Assembly: GCA_020723255.1 (NCBI GenBank)
Contig: DYJH01000007.1
Coordinates: 1 to 43,654 of the forward strand
DNA length: 43,654 nucleotides
Direction: 5' to 3'
Source: Desulfonema limicola
GTDB lineage: Bacteria; Desulfobacterota; Desulfobacteria; Desulfobacterales; RPRI01
The position numbers were made by a program, and so were the translations under genes. Each line of letters begins with the position of its first letter. Position 1 is the first letter of the stretch. Below, in pieces: positions 11,644 through 21,114 of the stretch. Under the pieces are notes generated by a model, which was given only the letters and a program-made list of their open reading frames with translations, did not search any database and was not told the origin of the DNA.

Positions 11644-11669
11644 ATTCTCCGCTGCTTGCAGCGGAGAAT
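11644..11669 (+). other. Perfect hairpin between ligA and the acylphosphatase gene
   Basis: ATTCTCCGCTGC at 11644-11655 is followed by TT and its exact reverse complement GCAGCGGAGAAT. The folded form is an 11-bp stem closed by a G(CUUG)C tetraloop, a known stable tetraloop. It starts 10 bp after the ligA stop. There is no U-run behind it, so it may be a processing or stabilising element, or a weak terminator, rather than a classical intrinsic terminator. Confidence 0.6.
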
Positions 11670-11707
11670 CTTCAAAGCTGATATGCAGCAATGGAGGATA
11701 TGAAAAT

Positions 11708-12025
11708 ATGAAAGATAAGACAAGAGTCCATGTTGTAATTTTCGGAAGGGTTCAGGGTGTTTTTTTCAGGTTGGAAACAAAGCAGATTGCGGATAGTGTG
11801 AATGTTTCCGGCTGGGTGAAAAACAACAGAGACGGTACCGTTGAAGCTGTTTTTGAAGGAGAAAAGGAGGCAGTTGAATCTGTTGTTAAATGGTGCAAAA
11901 AAGGGCCGCCTCATTCCAGAGTTAGCCGCGTTGATTTGGTTACAGAAGATTATAAGGGCGAATATGAAGGCTTTGATATATGTTTTACAGATAAAAAAAG
12001 CGGCCTGTTCAATAAATTACAATAA
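11708..12025 (+). CDS. acyP: Acylphosphatase
   Basis: This is a small cytosolic enzyme that hydrolyses acyl phosphates to carboxylate and phosphate. The fold signature GRVQGVFFR places the phosphate-binding arginine at R21. The catalytic asparagine is N39 in GWVKNNRDG, followed by GTVEAVFEG. At 105 residues it is close to the usual 90-100, with a slightly longer C-terminus. GGAGG lies at 11694-11698 ahead of the ATG. The stop codon lies inside the loop of a terminator that appears to serve the convergent HU gene. Confidence 0.95.
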   Translation: MKDKTRVHVVIFGRVQGVFFRLETKQIADSVNVSGWVKNNRDGTVEAVFEGEKEAVESVVKWCKKGPPHSRVSRVDLVTEDYKGEYEGFDICFTDKKSGLFNKLQ

Positions 12026-12037
12026 ACGGGCCGCTTT
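11997..12037 (-). terminator. Intrinsic terminator of the HU gene, overlapping the acyP stop
   Basis: AAAGCGGCCTGTT (11997-12009) pairs with AACGGGCCGCTTT (12025-12037), with one wobble or mismatch. Read on the minus strand the stem is followed by seven consecutive Ts (A-run 11993-11999 on the plus strand), the classic layout for a transcript leaving the HU gene. On the plus strand only three Ts follow, so termination of acyP would be weaker. The acyP stop (12023-12025) is in the loop next to the right arm. Confidence 0.8.
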
Positions 12038-12052
12038 AAAAATGGATTTCGT

Positions 12053-12325
12053 TTATTCTGTTCCTCTGAGCTTTTTGCCGGGACGGAACTTGACAACTGT
12101 ACAAGCTTTGATTTTGATGGGTTCACCTGTTTGAGGATTGCGGCCTTTTCGGGCTTTCCTGCGGACTTTTGTAAAAGTGCCGAAACCAACTAGAGTAACT
12201 TTGCCGTCTTTTTTCTTAAGAGTCTTTGCTATGCTGTCCATAATTGAGTTAAGCGCAGCTGCTGCCGCTGTTTTAGAGATTCCAGCATCTTCTGCTGCCT
12301 TGTCCACTAATTCTGCTTTTGTCAT
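12053..12325 (-). CDS. HU-family nucleoid DNA-binding protein
   Basis: This is a histone-like protein that bends and compacts DNA. The 90-residue length is exactly that of HU. It begins MTKAELVDKAAEDAGISKT and has the dimerising helices, then KVTLVGFGTFTKVRRKARKG. The DNA-intercalating arm region is GRNPQTGEPIKIKA, which includes the conserved proline, and it ends with VVKFRPGKKLR. A run of Gs precedes the start as ribosome-binding site. It has its own putative promoter and a strong terminator, so it is probably monocistronic. The subtype (HU alpha or beta, or IHF-like) is not decided; GRNPQTGEP fits HU. Confidence 0.96.
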   Translation of the reverse strand: MTKAELVDKAAEDAGISKTAAAAALNSIMDSIAKTLKKKDGKVTLVGFGTFTKVRRKARKGRNPQTGEPIKIKACTVVKFRPGKKLRGTE

Positions 12326-12385
12326 AATACGTTACCCCCCCTTTTATTTGTTATTGGTTAATGTGGAAGATCCTTGCCCATGTTG

Positions 12386-12414
12386 CAAATACAGCAGCAT
12401 AAATTCGATGTCAA
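12386..12414 (-). promoter_or_regulatory. Putative sigma-70 promoter of the HU gene
   Basis: On the minus strand a perfect -35 hexamer TTGACA (12409-12414) is followed 17 bases later by TATTTG (12386-12391), a weak -10. It would start transcription about 50 bases before the HU start codon. The -35 and spacing are good; the -10 matches only half of the consensus. Confidence 0.4.
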
Positions 12415-12545
12415 GTAAAAACAGCATGATTCGTACATTTTTTTATATAAAACGCTTTCAAACTGTGTTTGGCCGGCATTTATATAGCCCTTAAAAGCCG
12501 GGCATCAACTCCGTCAAGGGGTGATGGGTTATAAATTCTATATAA

Positions 12546-13547
12546 TTAAAACAGAGCATTAACAAAATTCTTAAGGTCAAAATCCTGCAAGTCATCAATG
12601 CTTTCGCCTATTCCAATATATCTGATCGGTAATTTGAAAGCATTGCATATGCTGATCACAATACCTCCTTTGGCTGTCCCGTCAAGCTTTGTAAGCACAA
12701 TGCCGGTTACCCCGATTGCTTCATTAAAAAGTTTCGCCTGTGATAAAGCATTCTGACCGGTTGTCGCATCAAGCACAAGAAGAATCTCGTGAGGGGCATC
12801 AGGCATTTTTTTGGAAACCGTGCGCTTTATCTTTTTCAGCTCTTCCATAAGATTTATCTTTGTGTGAAGCCTTCCCGCGGTATCTATAATAACGACATCA
12901 TTATTTCTGGCCAAAGCTGCTTCAATGCCGTCATAAGCAACAGCGGCAGGGTCGGCATTATGCATCTGCTTTACTATTTCGGCGCCTGCTCTTTGCGCCC
13001 AGATTGCGAGCTGCTCGACAGCAGCCGCACGAAAAGTGTCTGCCGCCACAATCAGCACCTTTTTGCCGGCAGCAGCATATCTAGCTGCAAGCTTTCCAAT
13101 GGTTGTGGTTTTCCCGACTCCGTTTACCCCCACCACCATGATTATGTGCGGTTTAGCCATGATTTTTTGCGGCTCTGCAATATTGTTATTTAATAGCGCA
13201 ATGATTTCCTGTTTAAGAATTTCATTCAACTGGTCAGGGGCAGATATGGAGGAAGTTTTTTTTGAGATGCTCTTGATAAGATCGTTTGCTGTCTGAACTC
13301 CTATATCGGATGTTATAAGCAGTTCTTCGAGCTCTTCAAGCATATCATCGTCTATGCTCTTTTTTCCTGAAAATATATTTACAAGCCCGTCTGAAATTTT
13401 TTGGCGTGTTTTTGAAAGGCGCTCTTTAAGACGTTTAAAATATCCCCCGCTTTCAGGTTCTGATGAATCAGTTGTCACCACCTCCGGCAAGCCGGATGTT
13501 TCCTTCTCCGGTGTAATTTTTTCTTTTATTCTGCTGAACCAGCCCAA
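12546..13547 (-). CDS. ftsY: Signal recognition particle receptor FtsY
   Basis: FtsY is the membrane-associated GTPase that docks the SRP-ribosome complex at the translocon. A short charged N-terminal A region (about 1-40) precedes the helical N domain and the G domain. GTPase elements are visible: P-loop GVNGVGKTTT near residue 140, DTFRAAA near 167, DTAGRLHT near 224, and TKLDGTAKGG near 288, with the family-typical C-terminal GIGESIDDLQDF. The length of 333 is standard for a short-A-domain FtsY. It begins 15 bp after the end of smc on the same strand, a common smc-ftsY arrangement. Confidence 0.98.
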   Translation of the reverse strand: MGWFSRIKEKITPEKETSGLPEVVTTDSSEPESGGYFKRLKERLSKTRQKISDGLVNIFSGKKSIDDDMLEELEELLITSDIGVQTANDLIKSISKKTSSISAPDQLNEILKQEIIALLNNNIAEPQKIMAKPHIIMVVGVNGVGKTTTIGKLAARYAAAGKKVLIVAADTFRAAAVEQLAIWAQRAGAEIVKQMHNADPAAVAYDGIEAALARNNDVVIIDTAGRLHTKINLMEELKKIKRTVSKKMPDAPHEILLVLDATTGQNALSQAKLFNEAIGVTGIVLTKLDGTAKGGIVISICNAFKLPIRYIGIGESIDDLQDFDLKNFVNALF

Positions 13548-13562
13548 TTATATATCTCCTGT

Positions 13563-16500
13563 TTAATTTATAGTAGCGCTCTGTCTCTCTAAGTTTACCG
13601 AAACAATCTTTGAAACACCCATATGCTCCATTGTTATTCCAAAAAGCATGTCAGCAAACTCCATACTTTTTTTATTGTGGGTTATCATCACTATCTGCGA
13701 TTTCTCGCCGATGATTTTAAGAAGATTATTAAAGCGATATACATTGGATTCATCTAGAGGAGCGTCAATTTCGTCCATAATGCAAAACGAAGCGGGTTTA
13801 AGAAGAAATATTGCAAAGATAAAAGCTATGGCGGAAAGGGCTTTTTCTCCGCCGGAGAGCAGGCTCATTCTTGTTAGCTTTTTACCGGGCGGATGTATCA
13901 TATATTCCACTCCTGTTTCCAAAGGTTTGTCGGGCTCTGTAAGAACGAGGCTTGCACTGCCTCCTTCGAAAAGACTGGGGAAAACCTCCTCAATTTTTTT
14001 ATTGACTTCATTAAACGTTTCCAAAAAACGCTCCTGTGATATTTTGTTTATCTTCCTTATAACCTTATGAAGATCATCAATAGCTTTGACAAGATCTTCG
14101 CGCTGCTTGGTCAAAAAATCATAACGCTCTTCAAGCTCTTCGTACTCTTTTATAGCGCCTAGATTGACATCGGTAAAATCTCCGATTTTTCTCCGGCTTC
14201 TCTCAAGCTCTTCTTCCATCTCTTTGACGCCTGATTGAGATAGATCCTCTAAAGATTCACAGGCAAATCTGGCTTCGGAAAGATCGGTCTGGTACCGGTC
14301 TTCAAATCTTTTGGCTATATTTTCCCTCTGTATTTGCCTTTGAGACTGTTCGATTTCAAGAAGGCGCAGTTTTTCCAAAGTCTGTTCGCGTTCATTTTTA
14401 ACATCAGAAATAAGATTATCGTGTTCTTTCAGCCTGGTATCAATTGCATAATAATCATCCTCGTTGTTTTTAAGCGCCTTGCTAAGAATTTCAGCTTTTT
14501 TGTATATTTCGGAAAGAGTCTGTTCGTTTTCTGCAATTTTCTTCTTCGATGCATCCATCCTGTTGGCTTTTTCCACTATATCGCGCCCTGCGGTTTCCAT
14601 CTGACTGATTAGATCATGATGAAATTCTTTAAGCCGGTTAAGTGAGTTGTTCCCGTTTTCAAATTTGGCATTTAAAGATGTAAGATTTAATTTAAGATCT
14701 ACAACTTTTTGGTCATAGGAAGCAAGTTCAGCGGATGCATCCTCTATATTGACTGAAATCAGGTTAACCTTTTCACGGGCTTCAGACACTTCATTTTCAA
14801 CTTTTGAAAGCGCTTCATTATATTTAGCAATTTCTTCATCAATATCACTTTCTTCACCCATCAGCTGTTCTTGTTCAAGCTGAACAATTTCTAAGTGGCG
14901 TTTTGCATGTTTTAATTCTTCTGAAATCTTGTAAAGAAATTTTTCGGCTTCGGTCTCATCCAGCCTGGCTATGCGTTCCCTCTCTTTGATCTTCTGCATG
15001 GCAATTTCGGCAGATTTTAATTCGGATTCAATAGATTTTTGCATTATGCGGGCATCTTCTATCTTATGTTCAATATTGGCTATATGTTTTTCTAGTTCCT
15101 TGATCTCATTTTTCTTTGTAAGGATTCCGGAGAAACTGTCAGCGCTTCCGCCCGCTATCGTTCCATTGTGTGAAATTATATCTCCATTTTTCGTAACAAC
15201 AGTCTGAAAAGCGCCATTACTGTTAAAAATGCTGAGCGCTTCATTAATATCTTGTGCAACAACAACATGCCCGATAAGAGTATCAACTGTTTTTTCGAAA
15301 CCGGGTTTAATTGAAATATGGTTTATAAGTTTTTTTGAAAAATCAGGATTTTTATAATGCTCGCATTCCAGTTTTTTCATGGATGAAACAGGTACAAACC
15401 CGCTGCGGCCTGCTTTGTTTTCTTGAAGAAATCCTATCAAAGACCGGCAGGTATTCTGGTCTTCAACCACTACATACTGGAGATATTCTCCAAGCGCCGC
15501 TTCGGTGGCAGTTTCAAAAGAAGGTTCAGGCGCTATAATATCGGCTATGAGTTCTTTCATGCCACCTGCCGCAATGCTTTCAAGTCCGTCGCTTTTACGG
15601 CAATGTTTCATTATTGCCCTGACTCCATCCTTATACCACTCGAAATTGTCCTCCATCTTTTTTAAAGTTACATATGCGGATCTCAGTTTGTTTTTTTCCA
15701 TATCCAGGCTTTGAACTGTTTTTATCTGAATGCCTAGCAGTTTGCTTTTTTCTTCAAGCTGTTTTTTAATTCCGCCTTCCTCTTTTACAATTCCATCAAT
15801 ATTTTTTTTGCATGATTCGATAGCTTTTTTAGCATTTGATTCTGCATCCGTAACTTCAAATACTTTTTTTGTCGCAAGGGCATGTTCTTCGTCTGCTCTT
15901 TTAAGCCGCCTTTTTAAATTTTCTTTGTTGTTTGAAGCGTTTTGATAAATGTTCTTATACCTTGCTTCGTGAGCTACAAGATTCATTAAATTCGTTTTAC
16001 AGGCATCAAGCTCACGGTTATATTCACCAAGCCGGTTTCTGCTGTGTGAAGAAGCGTTGCGTTCTGCTTCCAGGTTGGCGTGCGTCTTGTTTATTTCATC
16101 CTTGACAGTAAGAGTTTGTGATTCAACTTGGGATATTTCGGAAATTATTTTTTCGTTTCTCTCATTCAGGGTCGTGCGGGCTGATTCCAGTTCGGAAATT
16201 TCTGCGACAAGTCTTTTCTCATCATTGCGAAGATGCAGCAGGTCATTTTCAAGCCTGTCGGCATTGCGCTGAATTTCAAATATGCCTGATTTCTGCTCGG
16301 TAATTTCATGATTTTTTCGGGTTAGCTTGAGTTTTATTTCTTCTACAATTGCATCCAGCTTTTGCAGTTTGGATATATGGTCTGAATCAGTATCTCTCAA
16401 ATCTTTTAAAATTCTATCAGTTTCATCAATGAATCTCGTATATTCATCGAAATAATAAAGCGTAATATGAATATCGAGTTTTTTAATCCGATCCTGCAGG

Positions 16501-17159
16501 TTCTTGTAAATTTCGGCCTTTCTTGCCTGTCGTTTTAATACCGCCATCTGCCGGTTAATTTCGGAAATAATATCCGTAACCCTCAAAAGATTCTGGTTTG
16601 TGGCTTCTACCTTCCGCAGCGCTTCATTTTTCCTGCTGTTATAACGGGTAACGCCCGCTGCTTCTTCGATGAAAAACCTTCTTTCCTGAGGCCCGGCATC
16701 GATAATTGCTCCGATGTTCCCCTGTTGTATAACGGCATATGATTTCGGGCCTAACCCGCTGCCTAAAAAAATATTATGGATATCTTTGAGACGGCATGGC
16801 TTTTTATTTAAATAATATTCGCTTTCACCTGAACGGTAAAGACGTCTTGTCAGCATGATTTCGCTAAAATCTTTAAGCTCTTCGGGGGCTGAACCATTAT
16901 CATTTGCAAGTGTCAGATTTACTTCCGCCATATTCAAAGGCGGTTTTCCGTTAGCTCCTGCAAATATAACATCTTCCATTGATTTACCTCGAAGCTGTTT
17001 AACGCTCTGCTCGCCCATAACCCATTTGAGAGCATCAACTATGTTGCTTTTGCCGCAGCCGTTGGGGCCGACAATAGCACATACGCCGGCAGGAAATTCA
17101 ATGTTGGATTTGTCTATAAAGGATTTAAATCCGCTTATCTCAAGCGATTTAAGTTTCAT
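13563..17159 (-). CDS. smc: Chromosome segregation ATPase SMC
   Basis: This is the structural-maintenance-of-chromosomes ATPase that, with ScpA and ScpB, extrudes and organises chromosomal DNA. The N-terminal head has Walker A GPNGCGKSN near residue 32 and the family opening LKSLEISGFKSF. Two long coiled coils flank a hinge near residues 510-670 (VVEDQNTCRSLIGFLQ and GTIAGGSADSFSG). The C-terminal head has the ABC signature LLSGGEKALSAIAFIFA and Walker B FCIMDEIDAP. The length of 1,198 is typical. The ribosome-binding site is GGAGG eleven bases before the ATG. It is probably cotranscribed with ftsY. scpA and scpB are not in the window. Confidence 0.98.
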   Translation of the reverse strand: MKLKSLEISGFKSFIDKSNIEFPAGVCAIVGPNGCGKSNIVDALKWVMGEQSVKQLRGKSMEDVIFAGANGKPPLNMAEVNLTLANDNGSAPEELKDFSEIMLTRRLYRSGESEYYLNKKPCRLKDIHNIFLGSGLGPKSYAVIQQGNIGAIIDAGPQERRFFIEEAAGVTRYNSRKNEALRKVEATNQNLLRVTDIISEINRQMAVLKRQARKAEIYKNLQDRIKKLDIHITLYYFDEYTRFIDETDRILKDLRDTDSDHISKLQKLDAIVEEIKLKLTRKNHEITEQKSGIFEIQRNADRLENDLLHLRNDEKRLVAEISELESARTTLNERNEKIISEISQVESQTLTVKDEINKTHANLEAERNASSHSRNRLGEYNRELDACKTNLMNLVAHEARYKNIYQNASNNKENLKRRLKRADEEHALATKKVFEVTDAESNAKKAIESCKKNIDGIVKEEGGIKKQLEEKSKLLGIQIKTVQSLDMEKNKLRSAYVTLKKMEDNFEWYKDGVRAIMKHCRKSDGLESIAAGGMKELIADIIAPEPSFETATEAALGEYLQYVVVEDQNTCRSLIGFLQENKAGRSGFVPVSSMKKLECEHYKNPDFSKKLINHISIKPGFEKTVDTLIGHVVVAQDINEALSIFNSNGAFQTVVTKNGDIISHNGTIAGGSADSFSGILTKKNEIKELEKHIANIEHKIEDARIMQKSIESELKSAEIAMQKIKERERIARLDETEAEKFLYKISEELKHAKRHLEIVQLEQEQLMGEESDIDEEIAKYNEALSKVENEVSEAREKVNLISVNIEDASAELASYDQKVVDLKLNLTSLNAKFENGNNSLNRLKEFHHDLISQMETAGRDIVEKANRMDASKKKIAENEQTLSEIYKKAEILSKALKNNEDDYYAIDTRLKEHDNLISDVKNEREQTLEKLRLLEIEQSQRQIQRENIAKRFEDRYQTDLSEARFACESLEDLSQSGVKEMEEELERSRRKIGDFTDVNLGAIKEYEELEERYDFLTKQREDLVKAIDDLHKVIRKINKISQERFLETFNEVNKKIEEVFPSLFEGGSASLVLTEPDKPLETGVEYMIHPPGKKLTRMSLLSGGEKALSAIAFIFAIFLLKPASFCIMDEIDAPLDESNVYRFNNLLKIIGEKSQIVMITHNKKSMEFADMLFGITMEHMGVSKIVSVNLERQSATIN

Positions 17160-17510
17160 AAAAAAACTTGCCTCCGTACTGAATGGTTATTACAATGCTG
17201 TACCCTTTCTTAATACGAATGCTAATATCGAAACAACTTATTAGGTTTATATTTCATTGGTGCGAATTCTAACAAAAAACAAAAGCGATGTAAAGAAAAA
17301 ACTCAACAGAAAGTGTATTTTGAAATAATTGAGTACAATATATAGTGTTTAAGCGCTTTATAAGCTAATTTTTATAAATTATTGCAAAGTATCTGTAATT
17401 AGAATATAAAGACATCATTTACATACCGCTCCAAAAATTTAGGCATATTAAATCAACAATGCTGAAAATAGTCATACCTATAAAGGATCGATACGAGATA
17501 GGTTATAGTC
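17160..17510. other. Gene-free divergent intergenic region between smc and a sensor kinase
   Basis: This stretch of about 350 bp is AT-rich and must hold the divergent promoters of smc (minus) and the hybrid kinase (plus). No convincing -35/-10 pair, riboswitch or small gene was recognised. The only small symmetry noted is AAGCGCTT at about 17350-17357. Confidence 0.5.
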
Positions 17511-20084
17511 ATGTCTGAAAAGCCAAGTTATGAAGAACTGGAAAAGCGGGTTCTTGAGTTGGAACAAGCTGAATCCGAGCGAAAAAAAGCCAAGGATGCG
17601 TTAAAAGAGAGCGAAAGACGGCTGCGAACATTGATTCGAGCGATTCCGGATTTAGTCTGGGTGAAAGATCAAAATGGCCGCTACGTTTTCTGCAATTCCA
17701 GATTTGAAAGCTTTTTTGGGGCAAAAGAAAAAGATGTCATCGGAAAAACGGATTACGATTTTCTGGCCAAGGATTTGGCAGACATTTTCCGAAAGGATGA
17801 TGATGAGGTAACGGCTACAGAAAAGTCTCTCAGAAACGAGCAGGAGGTTATTTTTGCAGATGATGGGCATCGTGAAATCCTTGAAACTATAATGACACCC
17901 ATTTACAGAAGTGATGGCCAACTGGTCGGAGTGCTGGGTATTGGTCGTGACATTACCGAGCACAAGAAAGCCAAAGAAACATTGGCGCGGAGCTTAGAAT
18001 TTGAAAGACTTATAAGCGAGATATCATCGGAGTTTGTGGGACTGAGTTCAGATGAGATAGATGTTGCCATATCCCGCGCCCTGTCATCTGTTGGCGTTTT
18101 TACCGGAGCTGACCGCGCCTATGTATATATATTTCATGACAATGAAAAGCTGGTCGACAATATACACGAATGGTGCGCAGAGGGAATCCAACCACAAATG
18201 CAGAGTTTCAAAAATATTTCGCTTGCCGAAAATATGCCCTGGATTACCGAACAAATCCGAAAGCATGAAGTATTCCATGTGCCCAACGTGGCGGATTTGC
18301 CGCCCGAAGTCCGGTTCGAACAAGAACTCCTTGATTCCAAAAGCAGAAAGTCGATCCTTCTTGTTCCCATGAAGATGGGTGATCGCATGGTTGGATTTCT
18401 CGGATTTGACACTATACGCAAGCGTCAAACCTTAACAAACGAAGTCCATGTCCTACTGCGTCTCGTTGGCGAGATCTTTACCAATGCTATTGAGCGAAAG
18501 CGGATTGAGAAGGAGAGGGAGAATCTTCAGACTGAACTTAGTAATGCTCTGGATATGGCCCAGCTCGGTCATTGGGAATATGATGTCGCTAACGACCTTT
18601 TTACGTTTAACGACCATTTCTATAAGAGTTTTCGCACTACAGCCGAGCAAGAAGGAGGATATACAATGTCATCGGCTGAATTTCTTAGCCGCTTTATTCA
18701 TCCTGATGAGGTATCTTTTGTAGAGACAACATATCGCAAGGCAATGGAGTCAACCGATCCAAAGGTCAGCGGAGATCTGGAACACCGTTTCTTTTACGCT
18801 GATGGGGCTGTAGGTTATATAGTTGACCGTTATACCATTATAAAAAACGACAAAGGTCAGCCGGTCAAGATCAAAGGAGTAAATCAGGACATCACCGAGC
18901 GCAAGCTGGCAGAAAACAAGCTTAAAGAGAGTGAAGAAAAGCTTGCAAGATCAAAAAAAATGGAATCTCTCGGCCTTTTGGCAGGCGGTGTAGCCCATGA
19001 CCTGAATAACGTATTGTCCGGGATTGTCAGCTACCCGGAATTGTTATTGCTGGATTTGCCCGAAGACAGCAAATTAAGAAAACCGATAGAGACAATCCAG
19101 CAGTCAGGGGATAAAGCTGTTTCTATCGTCCAGGACCTGCTGACAATTGCAAGAGGAGTGGCATCCACTAAAGAACCGCTGAATTTAAATGATATTATCA
19201 GAGAATATTTAGCCTCTCCTGAATTTAAAAAACTTAAGAAATTTCACCCAACAGTTAGAGTAAAAACCGGTCTTGATATTTGTTTGCTTAATATAAGTGG
19301 TTCTCCTATACATATCAGGAAGGTTATAATGAATCTGGTTTCAAATGCTTCTGAAGCTATCGAAGGCAAAGGCAACGTTATCGTATCTACAAAAAACTGT
19401 TATGTGGATCGGCCCATAAGGGGGTATGAAGATGTAAGTTCAGGTGAATATGTTGTTTTGTCTGTATCTGATGATGGTTCAGGAATATTACCGGAGTATC
19501 TTGACAGGATTTTTGAACCGTTTTTCACAAAGAAAGTAATGGGCAAAAGCGGCACCGGTTTAGGGCTTGCTGTTGTATGGAATATTGTGCAAGAACACGG
19601 AGGATACATAGATGTGACAAGCGATGAGAACGGCACAATATTTGAGTTGTACTTCCCCATAACAAGAGATGAATTATCGGATAAAGCTTTATCCATACCT
19701 GTAAAAGATTACGAAGGAAACAAAGAGACGATTCTGGTTGTTGATGATGTAGAAAGTCAGAGAGAAATATCCTGCAAGATGTTAAACAGGCTTGGGTATG
19801 AAACCAAAGCCGTATCCAGTGGGGAAGAAGCCGTTTTATATTTAAAAGACAATAGAGCGGATTTAATACTGCTTGATATGATTATGGACCCGGGCATAAA
19901 TGGCCGTGAGACATATGAGAGTATAGTAAAAATTCACCCTAAGCAAAAGGCTATTATAGTAAGCGGGTTTTCAGAAACAGATGAGGTAAAAGCTGCACAG
20001 AAATTAGGCGCCGGGCAATATATAAAAAAACCGTTTACTTTAGAAAAGATAGGACTGGCTGTTAAAACGGAATTAGAAAAATAG
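17511..20084 (+). CDS. Hybrid sensor histidine kinase, PAS-GAF-PAS-HisKA-HATPase-REC
   Basis: This is a cytosolic-looking hybrid two-component sensor with no membrane segment. It opens with a short charged coiled coil (SYEELEKRVLELEQAESE). A PAS domain follows at about 40-155 (IPDLVWVKDQNGRYVFCNS), then a GAF-like domain at about 165-330 and a second PAS at about 345-465. The phospho-acceptor is H496 in GGVAHDLNNVLSG. The ATPase has its N box (IMNLVSNASEAI) and G boxes (DDGSGI, GKSGTGLGLAVV). A C-terminal receiver has its phosphorylated aspartate at D789 in LLDMIMDPG and the conserved lysine in IKKPF. The ligand is unknown. The kinase-receiver half closely matches the gene ending at 28405. 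It stands alone, so its output partner is not evident. Confidence 0.93.
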   Translation: MSEKPSYEELEKRVLELEQAESERKKAKDALKESERRLRTLIRAIPDLVWVKDQNGRYVFCNSRFESFFGAKEKDVIGKTDYDFLAKDLADIFRKDDDEVTATEKSLRNEQEVIFADDGHREILETIMTPIYRSDGQLVGVLGIGRDITEHKKAKETLARSLEFERLISEISSEFVGLSSDEIDVAISRALSSVGVFTGADRAYVYIFHDNEKLVDNIHEWCAEGIQPQMQSFKNISLAENMPWITEQIRKHEVFHVPNVADLPPEVRFEQELLDSKSRKSILLVPMKMGDRMVGFLGFDTIRKRQTLTNEVHVLLRLVGEIFTNAIERKRIEKERENLQTELSNALDMAQLGHWEYDVANDLFTFNDHFYKSFRTTAEQEGGYTMSSAEFLSRFIHPDEVSFVETTYRKAMESTDPKVSGDLEHRFFYADGAVGYIVDRYTIIKNDKGQPVKIKGVNQDITERKLAENKLKESEEKLARSKKMESLGLLAGGVAHDLNNVLSGIVSYPELLLLDLPEDSKLRKPIETIQQSGDKAVSIVQDLLTIARGVASTKEPLNLNDIIREYLASPEFKKLKKFHPTVRVKTGLDICLLNISGSPIHIRKVIMNLVSNASEAIEGKGNVIVSTKNCYVDRPIRGYEDVSSGEYVVLSVSDDGSGILPEYLDRIFEPFFTKKVMGKSGTGLGLAVVWNIVQEHGGYIDVTSDENGTIFELYFPITRDELSDKALSIPVKDYEGNKETILVVDDVESQREISCKMLNRLGYETKAVSSGEEAVLYLKDNRADLILLDMIMDPGINGRETYESIVKIHPKQKAIIVSGFSETDEVKAAQKLGAGQYIKKPFTLEKIGLAVKTELEK

Positions 20085-20191
20085 GCGTCTGTCTGAGGAA
20101 TTGGGTCTTTTTGGCTGAACCGAAGAATAAAAGGGATTTTCAGGGCATTTCTCAAAAGAACATTGCTGTAATAATGCGATAGCTCAGCAGT

Positions 20192-21100
20192 TCAAGATAT
20201 AACCTGATGGGTTGCCCACCAACACACGAATATGCCCAGAACAATTCGATATATGGCGAATGGCACGAACCCACGCTTGCGTACCCAAATCATAAACCAG
20301 GCCACTACCGCATAAGCTACGATGAATGAAACCACAAACCCGATGGCCAGAACTATCCACTCATGTGTATTGCTTGGCCCAACGCCTATTTCACTGCCGC
20401 CAATGTTATGGCATATGGACTTAAACATATCATAACCGGTCGCCGCAATCATAGTCGGAATGGAAAGAAAGAATGAAAATTCCAGCGCTGCCGGCCTCGA
20501 CATGCCGGCAATTTGCCCGGCAGCGATAGTTGACATAGAACGTGATATGCCTGGAAAAACTGCTGCCAGCGTCTGACAGCAGCCGATTAAGATCGCTTGC
20601 GTAATCGTCATCGCGTCCACTGAGTCTGTTTTATATTGTGCACCACCGGCATCTGCGGATTTTGCAGATAATAACCGCGGCACACCATAGATCGCATCTA
20701 CTATCCACATGACAACACCGCCTATAATCAACGCGTAGGCCATCAAGAGAACGTTTTCCAAATGCTTGCCGATAAACTTGATTGACAGCAGAGAGAGCAA
20801 CATAGTGCACACAAACGCATATATAGTAAGAGTAAGCGGATGGTTCCATATATTGTTTCGTCCATGCGACCCTTGCGGAAATGTTCGCAGCAATTGTGCG
20901 ATGCGGCAGCGAAAATACAGAGGCAGGCAGAGTATGGCCCCTGACTGAATAACGATGGAATACATTTTCCAGTAGCCACTGCCTAAATCAATGCCAAACA
21001 GCGCCTGAAAAATGCGTAGATGAGCGGTGGAACTGACCGGCAGGAACTCTGTCAACCCCTCAACGATCCCAAGCATGGCGGATAATAGATAATCGTTCAT
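20192..21100 (-). CDS. uppP: Undecaprenyl-diphosphate phosphatase UppP/BacA
   Basis: This integral membrane enzyme dephosphorylates undecaprenyl diphosphate to recycle the lipid carrier for peptidoglycan. Both family motifs are present: EGLTEFLPVSSTAHL (commonly STGHL, here STAHL) near residue 13 and PGISRSMSTIAAG in the middle. Several hydrophobic segments follow. The start is placed at ATG 21100 because the protein then begins MNDYLLSAMLGIVEG like its family. The open frame continues upstream to a TTG at 21139 without homology. The 302-residue length is somewhat above the usual 265-280. The only good ribosome-binding site (AGGAG, 21123-21127) is 22 bases away and instead fits a five-codon leader ORF overlapping this start. 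Confidence 0.94.
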   Translation of the reverse strand: MNDYLLSAMLGIVEGLTEFLPVSSTAHLRIFQALFGIDLGSGYWKMYSIVIQSGAILCLPLYFRCRIAQLLRTFPQGSHGRNNIWNHPLTLTIYAFVCTMLLSLLSIKFIGKHLENVLLMAYALIIGGVVMWIVDAIYGVPRLLSAKSADAGGAQYKTDSVDAMTITQAILIGCCQTLAAVFPGISRSMSTIAAGQIAGMSRPAALEFSFFLSIPTMIAATGYDMFKSICHNIGGSEIGVGPSNTHEWIVLAIGFVVSFIVAYAVVAWFMIWVRKRGFVPFAIYRIVLGIFVCWWATHQVIS

Positions 21101-21114
21101 GAGACTACAGACAT
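21097..21114 (-). CDS. Putative five-codon leader ORF coupled to uppP
   Basis: On the minus strand AGGAG (21123-21127) is followed after eight bases by ATG TCT GTA GTC TCA TGA, encoding MSVVS. Its TGA overlaps the uppP ATG as ATGA. The layout suits translational coupling of uppP to a minimal leader. It is too short for any homology support and could be chance, so confidence is low. Confidence 0.3.
   Translation of the reverse strand: MSVVS

Noticed and set aside
12138-12494. Plus-strand 118-codon frame over HU
   Set aside because: It mirrors the HU coding sequence and its promoter region; no ribosome-binding site and no recognisable protein features.
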